Origin: Porticoccaceae bacterium | Lineage (GTDB): Bacteria > Pseudomonadota > Gammaproteobacteria > Pseudomonadales > Porticoccaceae | Assembly (NCBI GenBank): GCA_024959305.1 | Contig: JANXGQ010000041.1 | Coordinates: 42,860 to 106,859 of the forward strand | Reading direction: 5' to 3' | Length of the DNA: 64,000 bases | Shown here: positions 49,556 through 62,276 of the stretch, one piece after another | Layout of the letters: the number at the start of each line of letters is the position of its first letter | Numbering within the stretch: the stretch's first letter is position 1 | Made by a program: the position numbers and the translations under genes | Notes under the pieces: model-generated | What the model saw: only the letters and a program-made list of their open reading frames with translations | What the model was told of the DNA's origin: nothing | Databases searched by the model: none

Positions 49556-49584
49556 TAACTACTCGGTCAGTTAAATTCTTTAGT

Positions 49585-51033
<1,449 letters not shown>

Positions 51034-51046
51034 CTACTCATTCTGT

Positions 51047-54000
51047 TTACTTGGAAATAGCATTGGCCTGCGCCAATAGACTCTGTAGGCTGGCCGCCTT
51101 GGGTTTAACCAACCAAAACTGCGACGCAAAATCAGAAAAATTATCGAAGATATGTTGCGCCCAATGACTACCTGTTTCCCGAGCATGGTCCCGAATCATG
51201 GTTTTAAGAAAACCGCGATGAGATTCAAGGGCCTCTGAGGTCACGCGCTGGATATCAATCAATTCCATATTGTAACGATCGACAAAGTTGCGCTCTGTAT
51301 CCATTACGTAGGCAAAACCGCCGGTCATTCCAGCCCCAAAGTTATAGCCGGTCGACCCCAGAATAGTCACTATACCCCCGGTCATATACTCACAGCAATG
51401 ATCTCCCGCGCCCTCAACCACAGCCACTGCGCCCGAGTTGCGCACAGCAAAGCGCTCACCGGCCATACCGGCTGCAAACAATGTTCCGCCAGTGGCGCCA
51501 TAAAGGCAGGTATTGCCCATAATAGGCGTTTTATTAGACTCGAAGGAACTGTCTGAGGGCGGACTCAATACCAATTTACCCCCTGACATACCTTTGCCCA
51601 CATAGTCGTTGGCATCGCCCTTCAGGTAGATATGCAATCCCCCCGCATTCCAAACACCCAGCGACTGCCCAGCGACTCCCTGTAAATTTACAGTGAGCGG
51701 ATGATCGGACATACCTGCATTGCCGTGGCGCACAGCTATTTCACCAGACAGGCGAGCCCCGATAGAGCGGTCGCAGTTACAGATATCATACTCAAATGTG
51801 CCACCGCTCTTGGACTCAATAGCAGGCAACATATCCGCCACCATTTGCTCGGCTAATAATCCCTTATCAAATGGATCATTTTGCGCCTCGTCGCAGAACT
51901 GTGGTTTATCACTAATTTCAGGTCGATCTTCAATCAGTGGGCTTAAATCCAGATTCTGTTGTTTGCTGGTTTCTCCGGGCAACAACTCGAGCAGATCCAC
52001 ACGACCAATAAGTTCCTCTAGTGAGCGAACACCTAAAGTGGCCAGCCATTCTCTGGTTTCCATGGCCATAAACTTGAAAAAATTGGTCGCCATAGCCACT
52101 GTGCCGCGGTAATAATCTTTGCGCAGACGATCATCCTGTGTAGCAACGCCAGTTGCACAGTTATTGAGATGACAGATCCGCAGGTATTTACAGCCCAGAG
52201 CCACCATGGGGCCCGTGCCAAAACCAAAGCTCTCTGCACCCAAAATAGCCGCTTTTATCACATCCAATCCGGTTTTAAGACCGCCGTCAGCCTGCACCCG
52301 TACTTTGTTTCTAAGATCATTGGCACGCAGGGTCTGATGGGTTTCCGTCAATCCCAGCTCCCAGGGAGAACCGGCATAGCGAATAGAGCTTACAGGGCTC
52401 GCCGCTGTGCCACCATCGTAGCCAGAAATAGTAATCAGATCCGCGTAGGCCTTGGCGACACCAGCAGCAATGGTGCCGACCCCAGGCCGCGATACTAACT
52501 TCACAGAAACCAATGCATCTGGGTTGACCTGTTTGAGATCAAAAATTAACTGCGCCAAGTCCTCAATGGAATAAATATCGTGATGTGGGGGAGGAGAAAT
52601 CAGCGTTACCCCCGGTACCGAATGCCTGAGTCGTGCAATTAGATTATTGACCTTGCCTCCAGGTAATTGACCACCCTCTCCAGGCTTAGCGCCCTGTGCC
52701 ACTTTAATTTGGATTACCTCAGCGCTGCGCAAATAAGCCGGTGTTACCCCAAACCGACCGGACGCCACCTGTTTAATCTTGGAAGATTTTATAGTCCCAT
52801 AGCGGGCTGGATCCTCACCCCCTTCACCGGAGTTAGATCTGCCGCCCAAAGTATTCATAGCCTCTGCCAGAGACTCATGAGCTTCTGGAGACAGGGCACC
52901 CAGTGACATCCCTGCAGAATCAAAGCGCTTAACAATATTTGAAACTGGCTCCACCTCGGAAATATCGATCCTAGAGACATCATCGCGCAATTTTAAAAGA
53001 TCCCGCAGAGTCGCTGTGGGTCGAGTATTAACTAGTTTTGCATAGTCTAACCAGGCGCTGTAGTCGCTATTCTGAACGGCTTTATGAAGGGTCTGAACCA
53101 CATCTGGATTGTAGGCGTGGTACTCTTCCCCGTGCACGTATTTTAGCAACCCGCCCTGATTGATAGGCTTGCGCAATTTCCAAGCTATTTTACTCAACTC
53201 CAACTGATCCTGCTGGAAGTCCGCGAAGGTTGCGCCTTGAATACGACTGGTCAAGCCGGGAAAGCACAGATCAACGATTTCATCACTTAGGCCCACCGCT
53301 TCAAATAGCAGGGCACCGCGATAGGAGGCAATGGTTGAAATCCCCATCTTCGAGAGAATTTTCAAGAGCCCTTTATTGATACCCCTGCGGTACTGCCGGA
53401 AGGCAGTATCCACATCCACCAGCGTCTCACCGCTACTAATTAAATCACAGAGCACATGATAGCTAAGATAGGGATAAACTAGGGAAGCGCCACAACCTAT
53501 AAGCGTTGCGATCTGGTGAGAGTCCCGAGCATAACCGGTACTGGCGACAATATTGGCATCGCCGCGCAGACCTTTTTCAATCAAATAATTATGCACCGCT
53601 CCCACAGCTAACAGGATATGAATAGGCAACTTGCCTTCAACAATATCGTGATCGGAGAGAATACAGACAACGACCCCTGCTCTCACCGCCGCTTCGACTT
53701 CGCAGCATATACGCCGTATTCCCGCAGAGAGATTTTCTGTCGAAGGGTCAAAATTTAAATCAAACTTTTGAACTGGAAACTCATCAAACCCATTGCCCTT
53801 TAGCGCATAATATTTGCGCGGGGAAAGAACCGGACTGGAGAGCCCCATACGATAGGCAAGATCAGATTTTTCTTCAAAAATACTGCCCTCGCGGCCCAAC
53901 TCAACACCCAGAGACATCACAATGGATTCTCGCAATGGATCTATGGGCGGATTGGTTACCTGGGCAAACTGCTGCCTAAAATAATCAAATAGATTGCGAT

Positions 54001-55504
54001 GCTTGGATGAAAGAACCGCCATAGGCGTATCATCACCCATGGAGCCTGTCGCTTCTTGACCACCCTCGGCCAGAGGTCGCAACACCTGATCTCTCTCTTC
54101 AAACGACACCTGAAACATCTTCATATAGGCGCGAATCTGTTCTCGAGTTAAGGTTCCCTCCAACTCGATACTGTCCATATCAAAGGTGGATGCAATGGAA
54201 AAATGCCCTTCTCTCAACCATTTTTTGTAAGGATTGCGAGCCGCCAACTGATCCTCAATCTCGTCTCGGAATAGAATACGTCCCTGCTGGGTATCGATGG
54301 ACAGTATATCTCCTGGACCAAGTCGCCCTTTGGCCACCACATTTTCAGGCGCATAATCGTAAACACCTACCTCGGAGGCCACAGTAATCACATCATCATC
54401 AGTCATGACCCAGCGCGACGGTCGCAAGCCATTTCTATCCAGAGTACAGACAGCGTAGCGACCGTCTGTAATCACCAATCCAGCGGGGCCATCCCAGGGC
54501 TCCTGATGCATTGAGAGATAATCGTACAGAGCGCGATGATCGGGATTCATATCTTCCACATTCTGCCAAGCTGGAGGCACCAGAGAGCGCACCGCCAAGT
54601 GCAGGTCCATACCGCCGGTTACCAGCATTTCAAGCATATTGTCCAGACTGGAAGAATCAGAACCCGTTCGATTGACCAGCGGAGCGGCTTCAGCAAGGTC
54701 GGGTAGTAGCTGACTTTTGTATCTTGGCGTTCTGGCCACGGACCAGTTTCTGTTGCCCATAATGGTATTGATCTCACCATTGTGCGCGAGCATTCTAAAC
54801 GGCTGCGCCAACGGCCACCTGGGCATAGTATTGGTCGAGAAGCGCTGATGGAAAACGCAGATTGCCGTCTCTAGACGCGGATCTGCCAGATCGCTGTAAA
54901 AGCGCGGCAAATCCACTGGCATCATCAGGCCTTTGTAGCTGAGAACATTGATGCCCAAACTGGCAATATGAAAACTCTCATCTGAATCCAGTCGGTTTTC
55001 CGCTTTGCGCCGCCCCATATAGAGTCTGGCCGCAAACACTCTTTCATCTTGAATATCTCCGGGCGCGACAAATAATTGCTCAAAGGCCGGCAGAGATTCC
55101 ATAGCGATGGGACCCAGACAGCTGTTGTCAGTGGGCACCAGTCGCCAGCCAATCACCGATAACCCCTGTTCGGCCAGCTCTTCCTCAATAATTTTCTTGG
55201 CCGTATTGCGCAGGCTGTCGTCGCTGCTCAACATAATGGCACCCACCGCATAGGTCTTTGGCAACTCCAAATCTAGAGATTCCTTAACCACGGTGCGCAG
55301 AAAACTATCTGGCTTCTGCATAAGCAATCCACAGCCATCGCCGGTTCTGCCATCAGCTGCAACACCACCTCGGTGAGTCATGCAGGTGAGAGCCTGAATA
55401 GCATTCTGCAACAGTTTGTGATTGGCATTGCCTTTAATATGAGCAATCAGTCCGAAACCACAGTTGTCTTTAAAGTCGTCTAGCCGACATAAGCTTTGAG
55501 TCAT
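51047..55504 (-). CDS. gltB: Glutamate synthase (NADPH) large subunit
   Basis: Makes two glutamates from glutamine and 2-oxoglutarate; together with glutamine synthetase this is the high-affinity ammonium route. The 1485-residue chain begins with a short 14-residue propeptide, then the N-terminal nucleophile Cys15 in [10 protein letters not shown] (glutaminase). The FMN-binding synthase domain is in the second half, with the 3Fe-4S ligands in [15 protein letters not shown] near 1100. The gltB-type beta-helix closes the chain (GGKLVLSPP and similar repeats). Confidence 0.97.
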   Translation of the reverse strand: MTQSLCRLDDFKDNCGFGLIAHIKGNANHKLLQNAIQALTCMTHRGGVAADGRTGDGCGLLMQKPDSFLRTVVKESLDLELPKTYAVGAIMLSSDDSLRNTAKKIIEEELAEQGLSVIGWRLVPTDNSCLGPIAMESLPAFEQLFVAPGDIQDERVFAARLYMGRRKAENRLDSDESFHIASLGINVLSYKGLMMPVDLPRFYSDLADPRLETAICVFHQRFSTNTMPRWPLAQPFRMLAHNGEINTIMGNRNWSVARTPRYKSQLLPDLAEAAPLVNRTGSDSSSLDNMLEMLVTGGMDLHLAVRSLVPPAWQNVEDMNPDHRALYDYLSMHQEPWDGPAGLVITDGRYAVCTLDRNGLRPSRWVMTDDDVITVASEVGVYDYAPENVVAKGRLGPGDILSIDTQQGRILFRDEIEDQLAARNPYKKWLREGHFSIASTFDMDSIELEGTLTREQIRAYMKMFQVSFEERDQVLRPLAEGGQEATGSMGDDTPMAVLSSKHRNLFDYFRQQFAQVTNPPIDPLRESIVMSLGVELGREGSIFEEKSDLAYRMGLSSPVLSPRKYYALKGNGFDEFPVQKFDLNFDPSTENLSAGIRRICCEVEAAVRAGVVVCILSDHDIVEGKLPIHILLAVGAVHNYLIEKGLRGDANIVASTGYARDSHQIATLIGCGASLVYPYLSYHVLCDLISSGETLVDVDTAFRQYRRGINKGLLKILSKMGISTIASYRGALLFEAVGLSDEIVDLCFPGLTSRIQGATFADFQQDQLELSKIAWKLRKPINQGGLLKYVHGEEYHAYNPDVVQTLHKAVQNSDYSAWLDYAKLVNTRPTATLRDLLKLRDDVSRIDISEVEPVSNIVKRFDSAGMSLGALSPEAHESLAEAMNTLGGRSNSGEGGEDPARYGTIKSSKIKQVASGRFGVTPAYLRSAEVIQIKVAQGAKPGEGGQLPGGKVNNLIARLRHSVPGVTLISPPPHHDIYSIEDLAQLIFDLKQVNPDALVSVKLVSRPGVGTIAAGVAKAYADLITISGYDGGTAASPVSSIRYAGSPWELGLTETHQTLRANDLRNKVRVQADGGLKTGLDVIKAAILGAESFGFGTGPMVALGCKYLRICHLNNCATGVATQDDRLRKDYYRGTVAMATNFFKFMAMETREWLATLGVRSLEELIGRVDLLELLPGETSKQQNLDLSPLIEDRPEISDKPQFCDEAQNDPFDKGLLAEQMVADMLPAIESKSGGTFEYDICNCDRSIGARLSGEIAVRHGNAGMSDHPLTVNLQGVAGQSLGVWNAGGLHIYLKGDANDYVGKGMSGGKLVLSPPSDSSFESNKTPIMGNTCLYGATGGTLFAAGMAGERFAVRNSGAVAVVEGAGDHCCEYMTGGIVTILGSTGYNFGAGMTGGFAYVMDTERNFVDRYNMELIDIQRVTSEALESHRGFLKTMIRDHARETGSHWAQHIFDNFSDFASQFWLVKPKAASLQSLLAQANAISK

Positions 55505-55569
55505 ATTGGAACTCTGAAAAATTTTACAGGTGGATTACTAACCCATTTTCAGTGGGCGAAAAGCGCGGT

Positions 55570-55598
55570 ATTTTACACTTGGAAGGCGTTTTCGACAA
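55570..55598 (-). promoter_or_regulatory. Sigma70 promoter candidate for gltBD
   Basis: On the minus strand TTGTCG (55593-55598) and TAAAAT (55570-55575) have a 17-base spacer; the -10 matches five of six consensus bases. It lies 66 bases upstream of the gltB start, in the 231-base gap after aroB. Confidence 0.6.
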
Positions 55599-55735
55599 AC
55601 ACTTATACGCGAATCAGAGCCATAGAGTGGGAGCACTATAAAATGACATAGAGAAAAGTGAGGAATTTTTGCGCTTCACAGGGCGCTGATTGTAGCACAG
55701 AGTGGTGGCCATGGGCAAAATGAGCAGCAACACTG

Positions 55736-56842
55736 CTACTCTGAGCAACCCTCTAATAATACCTGTCGCAGTAGATCAGTTTGGAAATCACTGGTAACCA
55801 CAGCTTGGCCCAGCTCTTGCAAAAGCACCAGCCTCAACTGTCCATCCAAAACCTTTTTATCTCTGTACATCAGCTGCATAAAATCATCGATATTCATATC
55901 CGCCGGCGGCGCAATGGGCAGAGACCAGTGACTCATTAGCCGCTTAATGCGATCTAGCTGCTGCTGGGAAATCCCTCCCGACAACAGGGAAAGATGGGAT
56001 GCCATGACCATTCCCGCCGCCACAGCCTCGCCATGTAACCAGCCAGAGTATTGCTGAAAGGTCTCGATGGCATGCCCAAAAGTGTGCCCTAAATTAAGAA
56101 TGGCACGGATTCCCTGCTCAGTTTCATCGGCACTGACGACTTTTGCTTTGTTTAAACAGGACTGTTCAATAGCGTAGGTCAAAGCCCTCTGATCTCCGCG
56201 CTTTAACGCATCTGAGTTTTCCTCTAACCAAGCAAAGAACTCAGCATCTGCAATCAACCCATACTTAATCACTTCGGCCATACCGGCACTAAATTCTCGC
56301 TCCGGCAAAGTACCTAGACTATCGGTATCAATAATCACTGCCTGGGGCTGATAGAAGGCCCCTATCATATTTTTTCCCAAACTGTGATTGACTGCCGTCT
56401 TTCCACCCACGGAAGAATCCACCTGAGAGAGCAGCGTTGTAGGCACCTGAATAAAGGGCACGCCGCGCTGATAGCAGGCGGCGGCAAAGCCTGTTATATC
56501 ACCAATAACGCCTCCACCCAGCGCAATCAGCGTGGTCTTTCGATCATGATTATTTTCAAGAAGTTGGTTAAAGATAAGATTCAGGGTTTCGAGATTTTTA
56601 TACTGCTCACCATCGTCGAGAATAACGCAATCGACCTGCTTGTCCTGAAGCTGGCTTTGCAGCGCCGACAGGTACAGCGGGGCAATGGTTGTATTAGTGA
56701 CAACAAGTGCCTTTTTACCCTGAATAAATCGAGAGATCCCAACCGCCGCCAGTTGCCCAGAACCTATATAGATAGGGTAACTGCGCTCACCTAGCTCAAC
56801 ATAAATCAATGACTCAGCAGGGGAATTTGTTGCATTGGACAT
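55736..56842 (-). CDS. aroB: 3-dehydroquinate synthase
   Basis: Second step of the shikimate pathway: converts DAHP to 3-dehydroquinate with NAD and a metal ion. The 368-residue protein has [19 protein letters not shown] near 108-126, the metal and substrate-site segments [22 protein letters not shown] and [12 protein letters not shown] use the ATG at 56842; the frame extends two codons to a TTG. It follows aroK as in most gammaproteobacteria. Confidence 0.97.
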   Translation of the reverse strand: MSNATNSPAESLIYVELGERSYPIYIGSGQLAAVGISRFIQGKKALVVTNTTIAPLYLSALQSQLQDKQVDCVILDDGEQYKNLETLNLIFNQLLENNHDRKTTLIALGGGVIGDITGFAAACYQRGVPFIQVPTTLLSQVDSSVGGKTAVNHSLGKNMIGAFYQPQAVIIDTDSLGTLPEREFSAGMAEVIKYGLIADAEFFAWLEENSDALKRGDQRALTYAIEQSCLNKAKVVSADETEQGIRAILNLGHTFGHAIETFQQYSGWLHGEAVAAGMVMASHLSLLSGGISQQQLDRIKRLMSHWSLPIAPPADMNIDDFMQLMYRDKKVLDGQLRLVLLQELGQAVVTSDFQTDLLRQVLLEGCSE

Positions 56843-56901
56843 AGTCAATTAAAGCTCTTGCCAGTTAGTAATCCGACATTATGCGCAGGTCGAGCAGATT
56901 A

Positions 56902-57420
56902 TCAAAGTTTTGCCAGCGCTTCTAATAGCCTTTTTGCCACTTTACTGGCTTGCCCGCCTTCCGATAGGAACACCAAGTCGGCGACTTCTCTGTATAGGGG
57001 GTCGCGAAGCTTAAGTAGTTTATCTATCACTTCTTGCCGATTATCCACCTGCAATAGGGGCCTGGATTTGTCCTTGCGCATCCTTTCATAAAGCTGTTCT
57101 TTTGAAGCTGACAAATAGACAATCTGCCCATTTTTCTGCAATGTCTCTCGATTGGCGGACTTCAAAACAACACCGCCCCCGGTGGCAATCACCGATGCAC
57201 TGCTGGCGGCAACAATATCTTCCAGCACTTTGCTTTCTCGCGATCTAAAGCCCTGCTCACCCTCCCTATCGAAAATCCACTGAATATCCGTACCACAGCG
57301 GCTCTCTATTTCAGTATCCACATCGACAAAAGGGCGGTTTAAAAGGCCGGCCAGCTGTTTGCCAATGGTAGTTTTACCAACCCCCATGGGGCCTACCAAG
57401 AAAATATGTTGTCTACTCAT
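56902..57420 (-). CDS. aroK: Shikimate kinase
   Basis: Phosphorylates shikimate with ATP. The 172-residue protein has the P-loop GPMGVGKTTIGKQLA near 11-25, the shikimate-binding DVDTEIE and RSRESKVL, and the GGG motif in VIATGGGVVL. It is the first gene of aroK-aroB. In Pseudomonas and E. coli the genes upstream are the type IV pilus or hof genes and then ponA/mrcA; here only 188 bases separate aroK from the divergent ponA. Confidence 0.97.
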   Translation of the reverse strand: MSRQHIFLVGPMGVGKTTIGKQLAGLLNRPFVDVDTEIESRCGTDIQWIFDREGEQGFRSRESKVLEDIVAASSASVIATGGGVVLKSANRETLQKNGQIVYLSASKEQLYERMRKDKSRPLLQVDNRQEVIDKLLKLRDPLYREVADLVFLSEGGQASKVAKRLLEALAKL

Positions 57421-57608
57421 TAATTATGCAAAATGTTGGTCAATGGTTTCGTACTCTAGGTAGATAGTATTTCATGTTTTTATAGTTAACGCAGTGCTTT
57501 TTTCGGTGCACAGCCCTATTCGACGCCTAGGTCTTACAGCTGCACTTACACAACTCTCGACCTAAAAGTCGTAGTAAATGATGCACAACAACTTGTCTAC
57601 AGCCTATA

Positions 57609-60152
57609 ATGCAGAAGTTGAAATCTTGGCGCCCAAAAACTTTGCTGAATAAACATAGAAAACTGATTAAGACTCTAATGACCCTTGCTGTCCTCAGCAT
57701 GGGCGGCATTCTTATACTGGCCTCATCTCTCTATCTCTACCTCAGTCCCAAATTGCCCTCCGTGGACGAGCTCAAAAAGGTAGAGCTACAGATTCCCTTA
57801 AAAGTGTATTCACAAGATCTCAATATTATTGCTGAATTCGGCGAGAAAAAACGCTCGCCGGTTAACTTTAAGCAAATCCCTACCCCTATGGTGGACGCAT
57901 TCTTGGCTGCCGAAGATGATAGCTTTTTTGAGCATCGAGGCATAGTTCTATCCGGCCTTGCTCGGGCTGCATTTGAGCTGATTACTACAGGCTCTATCCG
58001 CAGCGGCGGCAGCACTATCACCATGCAGGTAGCGCGCAACTTTTTTCTTAGCAAACGGCAAGAATTCACACGAAAATTCAACGAAATATTGCTGGCATTT
58101 CGCATCGAAAAAGAATTGACGAAACAGGAAATACTGTCCCTGTATACCAATAAAATCTATATGGGCAACAGAGCCTACGGCGTAGGTGCCGCGGCGCAGG
58201 TCTACTATGGCAAAACCCTCGATCAACTGACGCTGGCGCAAATGGCAATGATCGCCGGGCTGCCCAAAGCACCTTCAAAATATAACCCCATAGCAAAACC
58301 TGAGCGAGCACTGCAGAGGAGAAACTGGATTCTAGGGCGTATGCTTTCGCTAAAAAAGATCAGCGAGAGTCAATACCAAGCTGCTATCTCTGAACAGGAT
58401 AGCGCATCCTACCACGGATCAATTTCGAAAATAGATGCCGCCTACGCCGCAGAGATGGTTCGGCGGCGGGTTATTGAAAAGTTTGGATTAAAAGCCTACA
58501 CCGCGGGCTACACCGCCATCACCACCATAGACTCCAAACTGCAAGCCCATGCTGCGCAATCACTACAGTCCGGGATCATAGCCTACGATGGTCGACACGG
58601 ATACCGCGGGGTCGAGCAAGCAAATTTGCCTGAGGACGCATGGCATAAAATATTAAATGAAACCCCCATCTACGCTGGACTAGAACCTGTTATTGTGTCT
58701 GAAGCCGCCGATGATCACCTTGTGGTGCTAGATAAATCCACTCAAAGCATGCCACTAAACTGGGCCAACGGACTCGACGGGTTAAGACTATACAAGTCTG
58801 CCAGCAGTCGCACCAAACCCATTGAATCCGCACGAGAGGTGTTTAATGTCGGCGATATGATCCGCATCCGTAGAGATAAGGATAGCGGCAGCATATCTCT
58901 GGCTCAACTGCCCGCAGCTCAAGCGGCTATGGTCGCTCTGTCCCCCAAGGAGGGTGGTATTAGGGCGCTAGTCGGTGGCTTTGATTACCGTCAGAGTCGC
59001 TTTAATCGGGTTACACAGGCGACTCGGCAGCCCGGCTCTAATTTCAAACCTTTTATCTATACCGTCGCCCTAAACAATGGATTCACTCCAGCCTCTATTA
59101 TCAATGACGCACCTGTGGTTTTTGATGACGCTGAGCTAGAGGAACTATGGCGACCGGAAAATGATGGCGGCAAATTCTACGGGCCAACTCGGATACGCGA
59201 GGCCCTGTATCGATCTCGCAATTTGGTGTCAATTAGACTACTTAGGCGTATGGGCATTGACCGCACGTTAGAGGGGTTACAGGCATTTGGCTTTGACACC
59301 GGAGATATGCCCTCAGACCTTTCATTGGCGCTGGGCAGCCACGCATTGACTCCATTAGAAATTGCTCGGGGTTACGCGGTATTTGCCAATGGTGGCTATC
59401 TTATCAAACCCTATATTTTGGATAAACTGATAGACCGTGACGGCAATATAATCTTTCAGGCAACGCCGGATACCGTCTGTGATCGCTGCCAACAAGCTGA
59501 AACTGAAATCGTCGACGATACCGTTGATATTTCCACCGCGGAGATAGATCTTCAGCTCGAGGAACTGCTCGATGAATTAGCGCAGCAATCGGCGTCCAAT
59601 TCTGAAAAAGACAATTATCAGTTTATCCAACAGGCACTGCAAAATGCACCGGCAACTCCGATTACAGCAGCGCAACCAGTGATAGACTCGCAAACAGCAT
59701 TCTTGATTGACTCAATGCTTAAAGATGTTATTTCTAGGGGCACAGGTAGAAAGGCAAAATCCCTGCAACGCAATGATCTGGGCGGCAAGACGGGCACCAC
59801 CAATGGCCCCAGAGACGCATGGTTCTCCGGTTACTCATCACATCTGGTAGCCACTGCCTGGGTCGGATTTGACGACAACTCTCTACTGGGTCGCAATGAA
59901 TATGGCGGATCTGCAGCTCTGCCAATATGGATCGACTTTATGGCTGAGGCCCTGAGCGATAAGCCGCAAGTCAACTTGCCCCAGCCCACCGGCATTGTCA
60001 CCGTCAAAATCGACGCAAAAACCGGCGCGCGCGTCCCCCCTAATCAGCCCGGTATCTACGAGACGTTTAGATTGCAAAATGTGCCAGAATTCTCAGATAA
60101 AGGTGCGGCGCCCACTGCCGGTGAGGAGCCCTTGCCAGAGGACCTCTTTTGA
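57609..60152 (+). CDS. mrcA: Penicillin-binding protein 1A (bifunctional transglycosylase/transpeptidase)
   Basis: Inner-membrane enzyme that polymerises and cross-links peptidoglycan. The 847-residue protein has a transmembrane anchor (about 24-47), a GT51 transglycosylase domain with catalytic Glu102 in AAEDDSFFEHRG, an OB-like insertion, and a transpeptidase domain with Ser477 in GSNFKPF, the SRN motif near 537 and KTG at 727-729. An acidic insertion (about 635-665) sits between the SRN and KTG motifs. Divergent from aroK; first gene of a run with yrfG, hslR, hslO and pckA, the order also found near mrcA in E. coli. Confidence 0.96.
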   Translation: MQKLKSWRPKTLLNKHRKLIKTLMTLAVLSMGGILILASSLYLYLSPKLPSVDELKKVELQIPLKVYSQDLNIIAEFGEKKRSPVNFKQIPTPMVDAFLAAEDDSFFEHRGIVLSGLARAAFELITTGSIRSGGSTITMQVARNFFLSKRQEFTRKFNEILLAFRIEKELTKQEILSLYTNKIYMGNRAYGVGAAAQVYYGKTLDQLTLAQMAMIAGLPKAPSKYNPIAKPERALQRRNWILGRMLSLKKISESQYQAAISEQDSASYHGSISKIDAAYAAEMVRRRVIEKFGLKAYTAGYTAITTIDSKLQAHAAQSLQSGIIAYDGRHGYRGVEQANLPEDAWHKILNETPIYAGLEPVIVSEAADDHLVVLDKSTQSMPLNWANGLDGLRLYKSASSRTKPIESAREVFNVGDMIRIRRDKDSGSISLAQLPAAQAAMVALSPKEGGIRALVGGFDYRQSRFNRVTQATRQPGSNFKPFIYTVALNNGFTPASIINDAPVVFDDAELEELWRPENDGGKFYGPTRIREALYRSRNLVSIRLLRRMGIDRTLEGLQAFGFDTGDMPSDLSLALGSHALTPLEIARGYAVFANGGYLIKPYILDKLIDRDGNIIFQATPDTVCDRCQQAETEIVDDTVDISTAEIDLQLEELLDELAQQSASNSEKDNYQFIQQALQNAPATPITAAQPVIDSQTAFLIDSMLKDVISRGTGRKAKSLQRNDLGGKTGTTNGPRDAWFSGYSSHLVATAWVGFDDNSLLGRNEYGGSAALPIWIDFMAEALSDKPQVNLPQPTGIVTVKIDAKTGARVPPNQPGIYETFRLQNVPEFSDKGAAPTAGEEPLPEDLF

Positions 60153-60832
60153 CCTCGCCAGACAGCATAAAAATCGACTGGGACAATGTGGATACAGTGC
60201 TCCTAGATATGGATGGCACACTGCTTGACCTGCACTTTGACTCATTCTTTTGGAAGCAACATCTACCTGTAAAATACAGTGAAATTCACAGCGTTGAACT
60301 GGGCGCCATCACCGCTGAAATTCATAGGCGCCTCGAAGAAAAACAGGGCAGTCTAGCCTGGTACTGTACCCACTATTGGTCCAAACAATTCAATCTGGAT
60401 ATAGTTGCAGCGCAAAAAGAAGTCAAGCATCTGATCGCCGAACGACCACAGGCATTGAAATTCCTCGATATCTTGGGTGCTATGGGGAAAAAACGCATTT
60501 TAATCACCAACTCTGACCGCGCCAGTGTCAATCTTAAGTTCGCCATGACCTCCATTGAACCTCTACTGGATCTAGTTATTTCTTCCCATGACTACGCGGC
60601 CCCCAAAGAACAACCGCAGTTCTGGAGAGAACTCCAAAACAAAATACCATTTAACCCCTCGAGAACCGTGTTTATCGACGATTCCGAAGCGGTCCTCAGT
60701 GCTGCAAAAACCTTTGGCATTAAATATATTTATGGAATAGATAGGCCTGACAGCACCCAACCACAGGCATCTCAGAGCCAATTCCCAACTATCGATCAAT
60801 TCTTGGCGCTAGTAAGCCCCAGCTATGAATAA
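60149..60832 (+). CDS. yrfG: HAD-family GMP/IMP nucleotidase (YrfG-like)
   Basis: Haloacid-dehalogenase-type phosphatase of 227 residues; the E. coli homologue dephosphorylates purine nucleotides. Motif I is LLDMDGTLLDL near 20-30 with the Asp nucleophile, motif II is ITNSDRAS, and motif IV is VFIDDSEAVL. It starts at TTG (60149), overlapping the mrcA stop, with GAGGA at 60138-60142. It overlaps hslR by eight bases at its end. Confidence 0.9.
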   Translation: MTSPDSIKIDWDNVDTVLLDMDGTLLDLHFDSFFWKQHLPVKYSEIHSVELGAITAEIHRRLEEKQGSLAWYCTHYWSKQFNLDIVAAQKEVKHLIAERPQALKFLDILGAMGKKRILITNSDRASVNLKFAMTSIEPLLDLVISSHDYAAPKEQPQFWRELQNKIPFNPSRTVFIDDSEAVLSAAKTFGIKYIYGIDRPDSTQPQASQSQFPTIDQFLALVSPSYE

Positions 60833-61223
60833 GGCACCTGTGGACAAAGTGCGTATTGATAAATGGCTGTGGGCCGCGCGTTTTTTTAAAACCAGAGCCC
60901 TAGCCAAGAGCGCTATCGAAAACGGCAAGGTATTCATCGGCGGTCAGAAGCCCCAAAAACCAAAGCCCAGTCACTTGCTAGAGACCGGGCTCAACTTAAA
61001 AATTCGTCAGGGTTTTGATGAAAAAACCGTCACTGTTCTAGCGCTCTCCGATCAGCGACGCGGCGCCACCGAGGCCCAGTTGCTCTATCGGGAAACTGCA
61101 GCCAGCATCCAAGCCAGAGAAAAATCTGCGGCGGATCGCAAGGCAATAAGCAGCTCAATGCCGCAACCTACAAGGCCCAACAAAAAACAACGGCGACAAA
61201 TTCACAGATTTCTTAGAAATTAA
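60825..61223 (+). CDS. hslR: Heat-shock ribosome-associated protein Hsp15
   Basis: S4-domain RNA-binding protein of 132 residues that binds 50S subunits carrying a stranded peptidyl-tRNA. The S4 fold is seen in VRIDKWLWAARFFKTRALAK and the AIENGKVFIGG turn, followed by a basic tail ending KKQRRQIHRFLRN. It is placed between yrfG and hslO as in E. coli. Confidence 0.94.
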   Translation: MNKAPVDKVRIDKWLWAARFFKTRALAKSAIENGKVFIGGQKPQKPKPSHLLETGLNLKIRQGFDEKTVTVLALSDQRRGATEAQLLYRETAASIQAREKSAADRKAISSSMPQPTRPNKKQRRQIHRFLRN

Positions 61224-61260
61224 CATTGTTACAGCGCAATATTTGGGTAAAATGCCGCCC

Positions 61261-62130
61261 ATGAAATCTGCAGACACAAGACAGCGCTTTCTTTTTGAAG
61301 GCACCGATATTCGCGGCGAGATCACCTCACTAGAATCAAGCTTTCAAGCAATGTGCTCGCGCCAAAACTATCCCCCGGCTGTCAACGCTATACTGGGCGA
61401 GTTCCTCGCCGCGGCGAGCCTGTTAAGTGCCACACTTAAGTTCCCAGGCATAGTCAGCATACAAGCTATTGGCCGCGGGCCCATTACAGCCATTATGGCA
61501 GAGTGCAGTCGCAAGACTCAGCTGCGCGGTATTGTCAGAGGCGATTTTGAAAGCGCCTCTAAACAGCAGAGTCTGCGCAGCCTTCTCGGTTCTGCAACCT
61601 TGGCTATCAGCATAGAGCCAGAGGGTGGTGAACGATATCAGGGCCTGGTGCCCATGGAAAGAGACAGCCTAAGCGGCTGCTTAGAACATTATTTTGCCCA
61701 GTCCGAACAGCTGAGCACCAAAATAAAACTGGCGGCCAATCAAGAAACTGCAGCTGGTGTTTTAATTCAGCAAATGCCGCGCACTGGCGACAGAGAAAAA
61801 TCTCAGGCTGACTGGCAACACCTCGGGGCACTGCTAGATAGCTTAAAACCCGAGGAACAACTAAGCCTATCCCATGAAGATCAACTGTATCGGCTTTTCC
61901 ACGAGCAAAACCTGCGCCTGCTGGACGCCGAGCATCTGCAATTCTTTTGTAGCTGCTCAAAATCTCGAACAGCGACTACTCTGCTCTCCTTGGGCTTTGA
62001 AGAAGTTGCGCAAATCTGTAGCCAGCAGGGATCGGTGCGCGTTACTTGCGAATTCTGTGATCAACAGTACGTCTTTGATGAAAGTGATATTTCAGGTCTA
62101 TTTGAGAAACCCAATACCCCCCTTAACTAG
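61261..62130 (+). CDS. hslO: Redox-regulated chaperone Hsp33
   Basis: Cytosolic holdase switched on by oxidation of four zinc-binding cysteines. The protein has about 289 residues. The C-terminal switch is FFCSCSKSR followed by CEFCDQQY (the CxC and CxxC pairs near 231 and 262). The substrate-binding core has GRGPITAIMAE near 70. The start is taken as the ATG at 61261 (MKSADTRQRFLF); the open frame runs six codons further to a TTG without better support. Confidence 0.95.
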   Translation: MKSADTRQRFLFEGTDIRGEITSLESSFQAMCSRQNYPPAVNAILGEFLAAASLLSATLKFPGIVSIQAIGRGPITAIMAECSRKTQLRGIVRGDFESASKQQSLRSLLGSATLAISIEPEGGERYQGLVPMERDSLSGCLEHYFAQSEQLSTKIKLAANQETAAGVLIQQMPRTGDREKSQADWQHLGALLDSLKPEEQLSLSHEDQLYRLFHEQNLRLLDAEHLQFFCSCSKSRTATTLLSLGFEEVAQICSQQGSVRVTCEFCDQQYVFDESDISGLFEKPNTPLN

Positions 62131-62217
62131 GCACAATTTGTCTAGGTTATTTACACTATTTTTCTTGTTTGAATACTTAAATTGCACTTAATACCATCCT
62201 TTTCTGGCATACTTAAG

Positions 62218-62241
62218 CCTCAGTTGTAGATTCAACTGAGG
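62218..62241 (+). promoter_or_regulatory. Hairpin in the pckA leader
   Basis: CCTCAGTTG (62218-62226), loop TAGATT, CAACTGAGG (62233-62241): a perfect 9-bp stem 35 bases before the pckA ATG. The arm sequence equals the inner nine bases of the terminal repeats of the miniature elements at 28025 and 39218, so it may be a remnant or minimal form of that element. No T run follows, so it is not an intrinsic terminator. Confidence 0.5.
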
Positions 62242-62276
62242 ATTGTTATATGCATCCATTCAGGGAGGGAAAGGGA

